DNA of 64,000 bases from Phaeodactylibacter sp. (GTDB lineage Bacteria > Bacteroidota > Bacteroidia > Chitinophagales > Saprospiraceae), in contig NZ_JALEGS010000004.1 of assembly GCF_022763345.1 (NCBI RefSeq), positions 51,251 through 115,250 of the forward strand, read 5' to 3'. Both the position numbers and the translations under genes were made by a program. Below the pieces are notes generated by a model that was not told where the DNA came from, searched no databases, and was given only the letters and a program-made list of their open reading frames with translations. Of the stretch, positions 8,399 to 17,400 are shown in pieces; position 1 is the first letter of the stretch, and every line of letters starts with the position of its first letter.

Positions 8399-8644
8399 AT
8401 GCAAATCGCCGTAGAAATCTCCATGTACCCCTTCCGGCCCGATTACGAGCAGCCTATCCTGAATTTTATCGGGCTACTGAAAGAGGAGGAAGGACTGCGC
8501 GTACAAGTCAACGACATGAGCACCCAAATCTTTGGGGCATTCGATACCGCCATGCCCAAAGTGCAGTCGGCCATCAAGGAAGCTTTTTCGGAAGAGCAGG
8601 TGACCGTGATGGTGATGAAGGTGTTGCATGTGCCCGAAGGCTAG
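8399..8644 (+). CDS. YkoF-like thiamine/hydroxymethylpyrimidine-binding protein
   Basis: 81 residues. The N-terminus MQIAVEISMYPFRPDYEQPI and the central MSTQIFGAFD are hallmarks of the small YkoF-related ferredoxin-like domain that binds thiamine or HMP. In many Bacteroidota the single domain is encoded beside a membrane transporter, as here (Nramp-like gene 79 bases downstream). I see no obvious TPP riboswitch upstream, though the gene follows a TPR remnant and the leader may have been rearranged. Confidence 0.78.
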   Translation: MQIAVEISMYPFRPDYEQPILNFIGLLKEEEGLRVQVNDMSTQIFGAFDTAMPKVQSAIKEAFSEEQVTVMVMKVLHVPEG

Positions 8645-8723
8645 CTTTCTCACAGTGAACCTGGAGCAGAGCGGGAAGCTCTACCCCAGGGCCAACAGAC
8701 CTTGTTTTTTGTATCTTGTCCCA

Positions 8724-9956
8724 ATGAGCAATCTAAAAAGACGGCTAAGCTATTTCGGCCCTGGCTTTATCGTGGCAGCGACCGGCGTGGGCGCGGGCGA
8801 CCTGATTGCCGCCTCCCTAGCCGGGGCGCGATATGGCACCGTCATCCTTTGGGCAGTGCTGCTGGGCGGTCTGCTGAAGTTTGTGCTCAACGAAGGCATT
8901 GCCCGCTGGCAACTGGCAACCGGAGAAACCCTCCTGGAGGGCTGGATCAAACACCTGCCAAAATGGGTGTCCTATTATTTTCTGGCTTATCTGCTGCTGT
9001 GGTCTTTCGTGGTGGCGGGCGCTCTGATTTCCTTCTGCGGGCTTGCCGCGCAGACCCTTCTGCCTATTCATGAAAATGAAAGCACCGGCACATTGATCTG
9101 GGGTGCCCTGCAATCGGGCCTGGCTGTGCTCCTCGTCCTGGGCGGCAGCTATCAGCTGCTGGAGCGGTTGATGAAATTATTCATTGGGCTTATGTTTGCA
9201 GTAGTCATCATTAGTGCCTGGGGACTATCACCGGACTGGGGAGATATCGGAATGGCCCTGCTTTACCCGCGCCTGCCCAATGATCCCAAAGCCGTGATGC
9301 TCACCCTCGGGCTGATCGGCGGCGTAGGCGGCAGTGTGACGCTGCTAAGCTATGCCTACTGGCTTTCCGAAAAAGGATGGAGCCAGGCGGGTTTCATGAA
9401 GCACGCCCGTATTGATCTGGGGATCGCCTACACGCTGAGCAGCCTGTTTGGGGTTGCGCTGGTGATTATTGCCGCGGGGGTCAGCCCGGAACAGGTCAAT
9501 GGCTACGGGATGATCCTCAGCCTGGCCGAGCAACTGGGCACCGTGACCGGCCCGGTAGGCCGATGGGGGTTCCTCATTGGCTTTTGGGGTGCGGTATTTT
9601 CTTCCATGCTGGGCGTATGGGATGGGGTGCCTTATCTTTTTGCAGACTTCGTCCGGAATGTCCGAAAGCGCCCCATTACCCAAGAGCTCCTCCGCCCTAC
9701 CCTGCCGTATCGCCTGTTCCTGGGCTACCTGGCGATACCGCCCCTGATCATCGTTTGGTGGAGCAAACCTGCCTGGATTGGCATACTATACGCCGTGACG
9801 GGTGCCTTTTTCATGCCCTTTCTGGCGGCCATTCTGATCTACATGAACAACCGCTCCTCCTGGCTGGGCAGTGCCCGCAACGGATGGCTCGCTAATGCCG
9901 GGCTGATCCTGAGCCTGCTGCTTTTCCTGGCCCTTTTCTTAACCAAAATCATCTGA
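8724..9956 (+). CDS. Divergent Nramp-family transporter
   Basis: 410 residues from Met 8724 (MSNLKRRLSYFGPGF); the frame extends upstream to 8628 into the preceding gene but the extra residues are not membrane-like. About 11 transmembrane segments. The fold is Nramp-like (GPGFIVAATGVGAGDL in TM1, GGLLKFVLNEGIARWQLATGETLLEGW next), but the canonical metal-coordinating DPGN of TM1 is replaced by TGVGAGD and no MPH motif is found in TM6 (LGLIGGVGGSVTLLSY instead). Such variants are still named Nramp family divalent metal transporters, but the substrate is unlikely to be Mn2+/Fe2+. Possibly co-transcribed with the YkoF-like gene and with the aminotransferase 5 bases downstream. Confidence 0.82.
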   Translation: MSNLKRRLSYFGPGFIVAATGVGAGDLIAASLAGARYGTVILWAVLLGGLLKFVLNEGIARWQLATGETLLEGWIKHLPKWVSYYFLAYLLLWSFVVAGALISFCGLAAQTLLPIHENESTGTLIWGALQSGLAVLLVLGGSYQLLERLMKLFIGLMFAVVIISAWGLSPDWGDIGMALLYPRLPNDPKAVMLTLGLIGGVGGSVTLLSYAYWLSEKGWSQAGFMKHARIDLGIAYTLSSLFGVALVIIAAGVSPEQVNGYGMILSLAEQLGTVTGPVGRWGFLIGFWGAVFSSMLGVWDGVPYLFADFVRNVRKRPITQELLRPTLPYRLFLGYLAIPPLIIVWWSKPAWIGILYAVTGAFFMPFLAAILIYMNNRSSWLGSARNGWLANAGLILSLLLFLALFLTKII

Positions 9957-9961
9957 AAACT

Positions 9962-11143
9962 ATGCTCAATATTGACCAACTTCGGGCTGATACCCCCGGC
10001 GTGCAGCACCGTATCCACCTCAATAACGCTGGCGCCAGCCTCATGCCACGACCGGTACTGGAAGCGGCTCAGCAACACCTTCAGCTGGAGTCGGAAATCG
10101 GTGGATATGAAGCTGCCGCCCTTTTCCGGGAACAAAGTATCGGCTTTTACGAGTCCGTTGCCCAACTGCTGAATGCCAAACCGGACCAAATCGCCTGGTC
10201 CGGCAGCGCTACGCAGGCGTACAATACGGTCCTATCCGCTATCCCTTTTCAGGCAGGAGACACCATTCTGACTACCGAAGACGACTATGTGTCCAATCAG
10301 ATCGCCTTTCTGCAACTGGCCAAACGGCATCACCTGCAACTCATCCGCGCCCGGACCCTGCCCGAAGGCGGCGTGGATGCCGGCCACCTGAAAGCGCTGA
10401 TCCGGCAACATCGCCCCAGGCTCGTAGCGGTCACTCATGTGCCCACTAATTCCGGCCTGGTGCAAAACATCATAGGCATAGGCGAAGCCTGCCGGGCCAA
10501 TGGTGCGTACTACCTCGTCGATGCCTGTCAGTCCGCCGGGCAGCTGCCTCTGGATGTACAAGCCATTGCCTGCGATTTCCTGACAGCCACTTTCCGTAAA
10601 TTCCTGCGGGGCCCACGCGGGGCCGGCTTTTTGTATGTCTCCGAACGGGTGCTGGAAGCGGGGCTTGAGCCAAAATTTATGGACCTCCACAGCGCTGCCT
10701 GGACGGCTCCGGATGCCTACCGCCCACGGAAAAGTGCCGTGCGTTTCGAAACCTGGGAGCGCTCCTATGCTCTGGTGCTTGCCGCCCGGGCTGCCACCAA
10801 TTATGCAGTCGAACTGGGGCTGCCAGCTATTGCAGAACGGGTTAGTATGCTGGCAGGATACCTCCGGCAAAGGCTCAGCCCGCTTGAGCAGGTCCGGGTG
10901 CTCGATCAGGGTCAGCAGCTTTGCGGCATCGTAACCCTTTCCATAGAGAAACTCAGTGACCGGGAGATTATCCCTGCCCTGAACCAAAAAGGCGTCAATG
11001 CTTCTGTTTCCGGGAGAGCAGGCGCGGTTATCGACTTCGAAAAGAAAGGTGTGGACTGGGCGCTGCGGTTCTCCCCCCACTATTACAATACGACAGCAGA
11101 GCTGGACCGGGCGGTGGAAGCCCTACAGCAATTGCTCGTTTAA
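9962..11143 (+). CDS. Class V aminotransferase-fold PLP enzyme
   Basis: 393 residues, complete. Family features: N-terminal LNNAGASLMPRPVL, the aspartate stack VDACQSAGQLPLD, and the PLP-lysine region LTATFRKFLRGPRGAGFL where the Lys of FRKF is the Schiff-base residue; the region ETWERSYALVLA follows. Members include cysteine desulfurases, isopenicillin-N-epimerase-like and EgtE-like lyases. The RKFLRGPRG variant is found in the epimerase-like subgroup rather than in IscS/SufS; no desulfurase active-site Cys loop is evident. Begins 5 bases after the Nramp-like gene and is followed 13 bases later by a GNAT gene, suggesting one transcript. Confidence 0.82.
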   Translation: MLNIDQLRADTPGVQHRIHLNNAGASLMPRPVLEAAQQHLQLESEIGGYEAAALFREQSIGFYESVAQLLNAKPDQIAWSGSATQAYNTVLSAIPFQAGDTILTTEDDYVSNQIAFLQLAKRHHLQLIRARTLPEGGVDAGHLKALIRQHRPRLVAVTHVPTNSGLVQNIIGIGEACRANGAYYLVDACQSAGQLPLDVQAIACDFLTATFRKFLRGPRGAGFLYVSERVLEAGLEPKFMDLHSAAWTAPDAYRPRKSAVRFETWERSYALVLAARAATNYAVELGLPAIAERVSMLAGYLRQRLSPLEQVRVLDQGQQLCGIVTLSIEKLSDREIIPALNQKGVNASVSGRAGAVIDFEKKGVDWALRFSPHYYNTTAELDRAVEALQQLLV

Positions 11144-11156
11144 TAAGCTGCCGCCT

Positions 11157-11714
11157 ATGCTACCCGAAACCCTGCCCGTACGACCACAACTAGACCTGCT
11201 GCGCCCGGAGCTGCTCCACACCGCCGCTTTGTACCGGCTAATAGACCGAAGCAGGGCCGGACTAGAGCCCTGGATGGAATGGGTCAAACAAATCCATACG
11301 GAAAAAGACGTACACCGTTTCCTGTTTGACGCTATACGTTTCAATGAAGGGCAGCAGCGTTGCACTTTTTTGGTACGTGCCGACCAGCAGATAGCCGGGC
11401 TAGTCAGCCTTGTCCGCATCGAATGGGACCACCACCGGGCAGAATTGGGCTACTGGCTCGGCAGTGGTTTTCAGGGCCGGGGGCTGGCTACTCAATCCTG
11501 TCGCCGCCTCCTCAGTTATGCCTTTGAGGAGCTCTGCCTCAACCGCGTTGCCCTGCGGTCCACACAAGACAACCAGCGCTCCATAGCTTTAGCCAACCGA
11601 TTGGGCTTTACAGCCGAGGGGCAGCTCCGCGAAGCCCTCCTCAAAGAAGAAGCCTACCAACACCTTCAGCTCTTCAGTCTCCTGCGCCGGGAGTGGAAAA
11701 CAAAAAAAATATAA
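11157..11714 (+). CDS. GNAT N-acetyltransferase, RimJ/RimL-like
   Basis: 185 residues starting at ATG 11157 (MLPETLPVRPQLDLLRPELL). Domain pattern of RimJ/RimL/RimI acetyltransferases: ELGYWLGSGFQGRGLATQSC (acetyl-CoA loop with QGRGLA), then ELCLNRVALRSTQDNQRSIALANRLGF and the terminal HLQLFSLLRREW. It likely acetylates a ribosomal protein N-terminus or a small amine. Last gene of the 8399-11714 cluster. Confidence 0.85.
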   Translation: MLPETLPVRPQLDLLRPELLHTAALYRLIDRSRAGLEPWMEWVKQIHTEKDVHRFLFDAIRFNEGQQRCTFLVRADQQIAGLVSLVRIEWDHHRAELGYWLGSGFQGRGLATQSCRRLLSYAFEELCLNRVALRSTQDNQRSIALANRLGFTAEGQLREALLKEEAYQHLQLFSLLRREWKTKKI

Positions 11715-11740
11715 TTTTCTTCCTGAATTGATTTGTTTGC

Positions 11741-11772
11741 AACAAAAATTTGTTTTAACTTGCGTTCAAGTT
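11741..11772. promoter_or_regulatory. Two palindromes upstream of the S24 repressor gene (candidate operators)
   Basis: AACAAA-AA-TTTGTT (11741-11754) is directly followed by AACTTG-CGTT-CAAGTT (11757-11772). Both are perfect in their 6-bp arms. They lie ~90-120 bases before the ATG of the S24-type regulator and a related CCAACT-TG-AGTTGG element sits after that gene. Autoregulation is a natural guess but not shown. Confidence 0.5.
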
Positions 11773-11859
11773 GATTGTTTTTGTTTATTACGGTACGCTT
11801 TCCCCAGGTCGCATGCATTGCACCGGGTGGAGAACAGCGCGAATTAAATCCTCAAAATT

Positions 11860-12597
11860 ATGATCCGAGAAGACAGGCGGCAATTGAATGAAAGATTTAT
11901 TACGGTTTTCAATATGTTGGAAGAACGTGGCGAGATCGTCAAAAATGACCGAAATGGTAAAGGCATGGGCGATTTTGCAGAACGCATTCTCGGAAATCGT
12001 GCCTATGGTCATATTATTCGTGCTTTCCTTAACCCGGATGATAAGCGTTGCATTGATTACCGCCACGCCCGCGCCCTGTGCCGGGAGTATGGGGTAAATG
12101 AGTCCTATATGATCGATGGGGAGGGCGAGCCTTTCGGGCTTGAAGCGCCTAAATACGATCAGGTGATGGAAGATGCACCGAGAATGGGTGGCAACATCAT
12201 GTTCACCACGACGGAAGCCTTTGCAGGCTCTACAGTGAGCGCAGAAAGCTTTACCAAAGAAGAAAATACCTTTTTCAGCATTCCGGGCCTTTCCGGTGCC
12301 AGCCTTGTTGCTTTTCCAATTAATGGCAACAGTATGGAACCGGTCATTCTCGATGGGGACATGGTAATCTGTAGAGAGATCAGTGGCCTGCACGAGATAC
12401 GTGACAATAAAATCTATGCCGTCAAAAATAATGGGCAGCTTTGGGTAAAGTATGTACAGCGTGTGACCGACAGCCGGGGCCGGGTTACGCATCTGAAGCT
12501 GATCTCTGCGAATCATCTGGAGCACGATCCTTTCGTGGAGGACGTTGGGCCCTACACCCGCTTGTATGAAGTAGTCCGCCGGATTAGCGATCTATAG
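11860..12597 (+). CDS. S24 (LexA/CI-like) peptidase-domain transcriptional regulator
   Basis: 245 residues. The N-terminal ~85 residues are helical and probably DNA-binding (FNMLEERGEIVK, then DYRHARALCREYGVNESYM). The C-terminal half is a LexA/UmuD-type S24 domain: catalytic Ser158 in INGNSMEPVILDGDMV and probable Lys197 in WVKYVQRV, 39 residues apart as expected. A possible Ala-Gly self-cleavage site occurs at A122-G123 (EAFAGST). This matches prophage-CI-like or SOS-type repressors that self-cleave on DNA damage, but no phage genes lie nearby and it appears to be a free-standing regulator. Palindromes flank the gene. Confidence 0.85.
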   Translation: MIREDRRQLNERFITVFNMLEERGEIVKNDRNGKGMGDFAERILGNRAYGHIIRAFLNPDDKRCIDYRHARALCREYGVNESYMIDGEGEPFGLEAPKYDQVMEDAPRMGGNIMFTTTEAFAGSTVSAESFTKEENTFFSIPGLSGASLVAFPINGNSMEPVILDGDMVICREISGLHEIRDNKIYAVKNNGQLWVKYVQRVTDSRGRVTHLKLISANHLEHDPFVEDVGPYTRLYEVVRRISDL

Positions 12598-12678
12598 CTG
12601 CCCCGGGCCTTCCCTAGCAACAACACATGCGCCTTTTACACCGACGACAAAGTCAAGTTTACATAATCCTGATTAGCA

Positions 12679-12692
12679 CCAACTTGAGTTGG
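12679..12692. promoter_or_regulatory. Palindrome CCAACT-TG-AGTTGG downstream of the S24 regulator
   Basis: Perfect 6-bp arms. It shares the AACTTG / CAAGTT words of the upstream palindrome; another CAAGTT occurs at 12653-12658. It could be a second operator governing whatever is transcribed towards the terminator at 12778-12805. Confidence 0.4.
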
Positions 12693-12737
12693 CTACTAAC
12701 TGTACCCCAATTTTGCGGGTAACAGAGCAATCGGTTT

Positions 12738-12788
12738 ATGTTTTTCAAGAATAATATCCTGCTGTTTTTTGATTGGCCTCCCGGGTAA
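12738..12788 (+). other. Possible 16-codon leader-like frame overlapping a terminator
   Basis: ATG at 12738, TAA at 12786-12788; the product would be MFFKNNILLFFDWPPG. Its last codons form the left arm of the hairpin at 12778-12800. This is the arrangement of an attenuator leader, but no regulated gene follows closely (next gene starts at 13043 with its own promoter), so chance is equally likely. Confidence 0.2.
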
Positions 12789-12805
12789 ATGGCCCGGGAG
12801 TTTTT
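12778..12805 (+). terminator. Strong Rho-independent terminator
   Basis: CTCCCGGG (12778-12785), 7-nt loop, CCCGGGAG (12793-12800), then TTTTT. It ends the transcript of the S24 regulator or a short transcript starting within the 180-base gap after it. Confidence 0.85.
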
Positions 12806-12940
12806 AATTTTTAACTACAGCTCCTCCTCTTCCCTCCTCCCTATTTTCCTTATCCGAATAACGAGTTGACAGCTCTGGCGAGGCCCTCCTTCCCCTTCCT
12901 AATTTTTTCGGCAGCAAGCGCAGCAGTTCCAAATTTTCGT

Positions 12941-12970
12941 TTTGTCTTTGTGTTTTTTTACCTACTTTTG
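12941..12970 (+). promoter_or_regulatory. Bacteroidota-type promoter
   Basis: TTTG at 12941-12944 and a perfect TAnnTTTG box (TACTTTTG, 12963-12970) separated by 18 bases, about 73 bases before the start of the 13043 gene. This matches the phylum's sigma-A consensus TTTG-N19-TAnnTTTG. Confidence 0.65.
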
Positions 12971-13042
12971 ACGGTCTGACTTAGCAATAACAAACTAAGC
13001 GAGGTCAGATCGTCGCAGCGCCAAGCCAACAACAGCAAATTT

Positions 13043-13567
13043 ATGACGACAGTTGAAATCAGGCCAAGGTTCCAGCGGCAGCACCCTGCCACCGCAAAAC
13101 AGGTGATACATTACCTTAGCGAAGCTTTGAAAAACAGCGACGGCAGCATTCAGGGCTCCGTCATGGACCATCATATTGTGCTGCGCATACCTGTGGAGCA
13201 ACAACATTACTGGTCCCCACAGTTAAGCCTCACGATCGAGGACAACATGGAGGGAGGAGCGCTAATCCGCGGCCTCTACGGCCCACGCCCCTCTGTTTGG
13301 CTCATGTTTGTCTTTCTTTACTCTTCTCTTGGAGCGATTAGTCTCTTTATCGGGATTACTGGATTTTCTCAACTGAGCCTCGGCATGTCTGCCCCTGCAC
13401 TTTGGGCTTTGCCCGTAGCTGCCGCAATTGCTTTGGTATTGTACCTTTTCGCGAAAGCTGGTGAGCGCCTCGGCAAAGACGAAATGCACCGGCTCCGAAA
13501 CTTTATGGATGCCGCGCTGGTTGAAACAGAAGCAAAAGCCAGTATCCTTGAAGTTTCCGACGCTTAA
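13043..13567 (+). CDS. Hypothetical membrane protein with two transmembrane segments
   Basis: 174 residues. The N-terminal ~85 residues form a soluble domain (HPATAKQVIHYLSEAL, IVLRIPVEQQHYWSPQLSL), followed by two membrane segments (VWLMFVFLYSSLGAISLFIGI and LWALPVAAAIALVLYLF) and a short cytoplasmic tail. I recognise no named family, but the layout is frequent in Saprospiria. First gene of a cluster with the MOSC protein, whose frame overlaps its 3' end. Confidence 0.75.
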   Translation: MTTVEIRPRFQRQHPATAKQVIHYLSEALKNSDGSIQGSVMDHHIVLRIPVEQQHYWSPQLSLTIEDNMEGGALIRGLYGPRPSVWLMFVFLYSSLGAISLFIGITGFSQLSLGMSAPALWALPVAAAIALVLYLFAKAGERLGKDEMHRLRNFMDAALVETEAKASILEVSDA

Positions 13568-14057
13568 TGACCTTCAGCAGTACGTTCCACAGACCGGCCG
13601 TTTGGACTGGATTGGCAAACGCCCGCAAAAGAAAAGCCCTTTGGCACCCTGCCATTCCGCCACTATTACTCTGGATGAAGGCATTGTGGGCGACCATTAC
13701 AGCCGCAAAGGTGGAAAACGGCAAGTCACTCTAATTCAGGCAGAACACCTGCAAGCTATCGGGGCTATTTTGAACCGGGAACCCATCGACCCTGGTCTTA
13801 CCCGCCGCAACCTCGTCGTATCTGGCATCAACCTGCTCTCCCTGATGAAACAGCAAGTGCAGATCGGTACTGAAGTCATTCTCGAAATTACTGGCAATTG
13901 CCACCCCTGCTCCCGGATGGAAGAAAACCTGGGCGATGGAGGATATGCGGCGATGCGCGGGCACGGAGGCGTAACCGCCCGTGTGGTCCAAGGCGGAACG
14001 ATTACACAGGGAGACCCCATTCGTATTTTTGAATCCAAAACTCAAACCCATGCCTAA
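13509..14057 (+). CDS. MOSC-domain protein
   Basis: Core residues (from LNDLQQYVPQTGRLDWIG) show a single MOSC domain: GIVGDHYS-x-KGGKRQVTLIQ, DPGLTRRNLVVSGINLL, then the cysteine-containing GNCHPCSRME and the closing VQGGTITQGDPIRI. MOSC domains carry sulfur or ligate molybdenum cofactor; the conserved Cys of HPCSRM is the expected reactive residue. The start is uncertain: ATG 13509 overlaps the previous gene by 59 bases, and a TTG at 13548 would begin closer to the conserved region. Overlaps the next gene by 8 bases, so translation is probably coupled. Confidence 0.82.
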   Translation: MPRWLKQKQKPVSLKFPTLNDLQQYVPQTGRLDWIGKRPQKKSPLAPCHSATITLDEGIVGDHYSRKGGKRQVTLIQAEHLQAIGAILNREPIDPGLTRRNLVVSGINLLSLMKQQVQIGTEVILEITGNCHPCSRMEENLGDGGYAAMRGHGGVTARVVQGGTITQGDPIRIFESKTQTHA

Positions 14058-14316
14058 ATCTGTAGAAATTCTCTGCCCAAAATGCGACTGGAAACCCGAT
14101 GGCCGCGCCTGGTGGATGTGCACCTGTGGGCACCTATGGAATACTTTTGAAACCGGAGGGCGCTGCCCTTCCTGCAAGAGGCAATGGGAGGAGACTCAAT
14201 GCCCAACCGATGGCGGTGGTTGTGGTGCCATCAGCCCTCACCTCGACTGGTACCGTGGGCTGGACGACTGGCTTGTTGAGGAGTTGGAGCAAATCACTAT
14301 TCTGTCGCCAGCTTAG
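14050..14316 (+). CDS. Small zinc-ribbon protein
   Basis: 88 residues from ATG 14050. Eight cysteines in pairs: LCPKC, CTCG, RCPSC, then TQCPTDGGGCG, typical of a double zinc ribbon. The Trp-rich spacing (GRAWWMCTCGHLWNTF) suggests structural zinc sites. Function unknown. Its ATG lies inside the end of the MOSC gene, so the two are likely translationally coupled. Confidence 0.78.
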   Translation: MPKSVEILCPKCDWKPDGRAWWMCTCGHLWNTFETGGRCPSCKRQWEETQCPTDGGGCGAISPHLDWYRGLDDWLVEELEQITILSPA

Positions 14317-14360
14317 TCATTTCAAAAGTTAAGGAGCTTCCGCATTCTCCTAAATAATAG

Positions 14361-14368
14361 TAACTTTG
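14361..14368 (+). promoter_or_regulatory. -7 box TAACTTTG of the giant surface protein gene
   Basis: Perfect TAnnTTTG match 36 bases before the ATG at 14404. No good TTTG is seen at the -33 spacing, so the upstream element is weak or absent. Confidence 0.5.
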
Positions 14369-14403
14369 GAGACTGTTCCATTAATCCCAAGGACATTAGA
14401 AAT

Positions 14404-17400
14404 ATGCGGCGGACCTGTTTCCTCTTTTGCTTGGCCCTGTTGAGTGGCACACCTCTTCTTTTCGCGCAGCCCTGTGGGCTTACAGACACCCTGGGTATTG
14501 CGGTCAACTCCAGCCCTACGTACACCTATGAAGTCTTCGATATTTTCAATAACGACTTAAGCGCCGTTGATCAGGGCATTTGTGGCATAGACATCCGCTT
14601 TGCCCATCAGTACGTAGATAATCTTGTGCTCACGCTCACCTCTCCCGGCGGGCAGTCTGTCACGCTGATCGGTCCGGATACCGACCAGCAATTTGAATTC
14701 ACCTTTGGCTCAATTTGGGATATTGGCTTTGTGCCTTGCCTTGAAGTCCCTGACCCCGACCCCGGCTCTCTTTTTGGGTGGGACAACAACCAAACCGGCA
14801 ACTTCTCCAACCTGAACTTTTACACCGGCTCCTATTACCCCTTTCAGGGCTGCCTGGAAGATTTCAATACCGGACCTGCCAATGGCACCTGGACCATTAG
14901 TATCGAAAATACCCCATCGGATTACATCGGAGAAATCACCTTTTTCCAAATCCAGTTTTGTGATGCTCGTGGCCTCGATTGTTGCTTTGCCGAAGGGGGC
15001 AACTTATTTGCAGATGACATCCTCACCTGCGAAGGGGATACCATCCTCGATATCGACCCACTCCTGGCTTTCGATAATGGGCAAACCCCTGACACCGCAA
15101 TCTATGGCTATACCTACCTCCTGGGGCAGGACGGCACCTTCATTGACACCACTGATCACCCTGACCTGACTGGCTTTGCACCGGGCAGCTATCAAATCTG
15201 CGGGCTAAGCTATCAATTGGAAGATATCGACAGCCTTCCTGAACCTGATGGAATACTAACGCTCGATAGTATCCGAAACAACCTCACAGGCCTGGAGCCA
15301 CGCTTTTGCGGAGAATTGAGCGACAGCTGTGTCCAGGTCACGATTGTACCCCTTCCAACCACCGAGCTGATCGAGGACACCATCTGCCTTGGCGACAGCC
15401 TGGTTGTGGGAGATACTACACTGACCAGTACCGGCTTTTACGAAATCGAACTGCTCAGTTTCGCCGGCTGCGACAGCCTGGTCCAAATAGACCTGACCGT
15501 ACTGCCCCCAGTTGAGACCAATCTGACCGATACCCTCTGCCCCGGGCAGTTCATCACGGTCGGATCGAATGCTTATAATACAACGGGAGTTTTCCGGGAC
15601 ACTTTGACCTCCAATTCAGGGTGCGATAGCATTATCCTTCTTGACCTGACTGTGCTGCCGCCCAATATCGTAGACACCACTGTCACCATTTGTCAGGGGG
15701 AAGGTTTTTCGGTTGGAGACAGCCTCCTAACCGAAGCAGGAAGCTATAGTTTCTTCCTGACCTCTGCACAAAATTGCGATAGCACGCTGAATATAACAGT
15801 GGAGGTCCTGGCACCCAATGCCAGCATCGCCCCAGCCTTTGACCTGACCTGCATCACCACCGAGCTAATTCTTGAAGGAACCGCCTCCGCACCGTCCGGG
15901 CAACTAACCTACCAATGGTATGCACCAAATGGCACACTACTGGGCACCAACGCTACCCAAACCGCAAACCTGGCAGGAGATTATGTACTGGAGGTCAGTC
16001 AAATGTCAACCGACATGACCGTATGTACCGACTTTGACACCATTACCGTGCAAGTTGACACCATACCCCCCACTGCGGATGCCGGGCCGTCGGATACCCT
16101 CAATTGTACACAAGGCCAGGTCACCCTGGGCACGCTGACCAGCCCTAATCCAGATCACACTTACTTCTGGTTTACGCCGGATGGCAATATTGCCAGCGAT
16201 GTTTTCCAGCCTACCGCTGTTGCCAACGAGCCTGGCAATTATTTTCTCGTGGTTACGGACATAGACAACCGCTGCAGTGACACGTCTATGACTACTGTTC
16301 TGGAAGACCAGTCCCTTCCGATAGTCAGCCCCGGCTCCGACACAGTATTGTCCTGCCTGAACCCCGAAATTCTTTTGGATGGGAGTGGCTCTTCCACCGG
16401 AGATGAATTCGCCTATGAGTGGCGAGACGCATCCGGTAGCCTGATACAAGATGGCACGACCCTTTTCCCAACGATCAGCCAAGGCGGCACCTATCAATTA
16501 ATGGTGGAGAACACCCTAACCAATTGCCGGGACTCTGCGACAGTAGAAGTGAACTACGACACCATTGCACCACGCATCACGCTCCCGCTCCCGGACACCA
16601 TTACCTGTACCCAGCCTACTGTGAGTATTTCAGCAACTGTGACGGGTGCCGGAGCAGCCCCTATTTATAACTGGGCATCCTCAGGCGGCAATATCCTAAC
16701 CGATCCGGGCAACCTCAATATTACGGTAGATGCAGGGGCCATTTACACTTTCACTGCAGAAAATACGCTGAATGGCTGCCAGGATACCGCGGTGGTCACC
16801 GTTCTGGAAGATGTTACTGTTACCAATGCCGTTTTGGCTACACCCGATACGCTGGACTGTTCCCAACCGAGTATTACCCTGGATGGCACGGGTTCGTCTT
16901 CCGGGCCAGACATCTTGTACACCTGGTCCGGCAGCCCACAACCACCGGTCAGTACTGATGGCTTCAATGCAACGGTAGACGCCCCCGGCACCTACCAGCT
17001 TATTGTAACCAATACCGCAAATGCCTGTGCAGATACGGCCATGGTCAATGTTGCGCTGGATACCCTCCAGCCACTGTCAACTGCCGGACCGGACCGCACG
17101 CTTACCTGCGACAGCACCCTGGTCACGCTCGATGGCACGGGCTCGAGCACAGGCCCTCAGTATGACTACGACTGGGTGGAAATCTTTGGTACGGGCCTGG
17201 TAGATACGAATACCCTCCAGGCTACCATTGCCAGCCCCGGCGTGTACATGCTAGTGGTGACTGATACACAAAATGGTTGCTTTGATACCTCCTTTGCGGT
17301 TGTCAACATCGACACCTTATCCCCAACCGCAGCTATTGTAACGCCCCTTCGGCTCAACTGTATCTTGTCGGAAGTTATACTCGACGGCACCAATTCTGAC

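Noticed and set aside
8399..8400. TPP riboswitch before the thiamine-binding gene
   Set aside because: Searched by eye for the CUGAGA and thi-box elements and saw neither.
9962..11143. Cysteine desulfurase (IscS/SufS) identity for the class V aminotransferase
   Set aside because: The RKFLRGPRG lysine region and lack of a desulfurase Cys loop argue against it.
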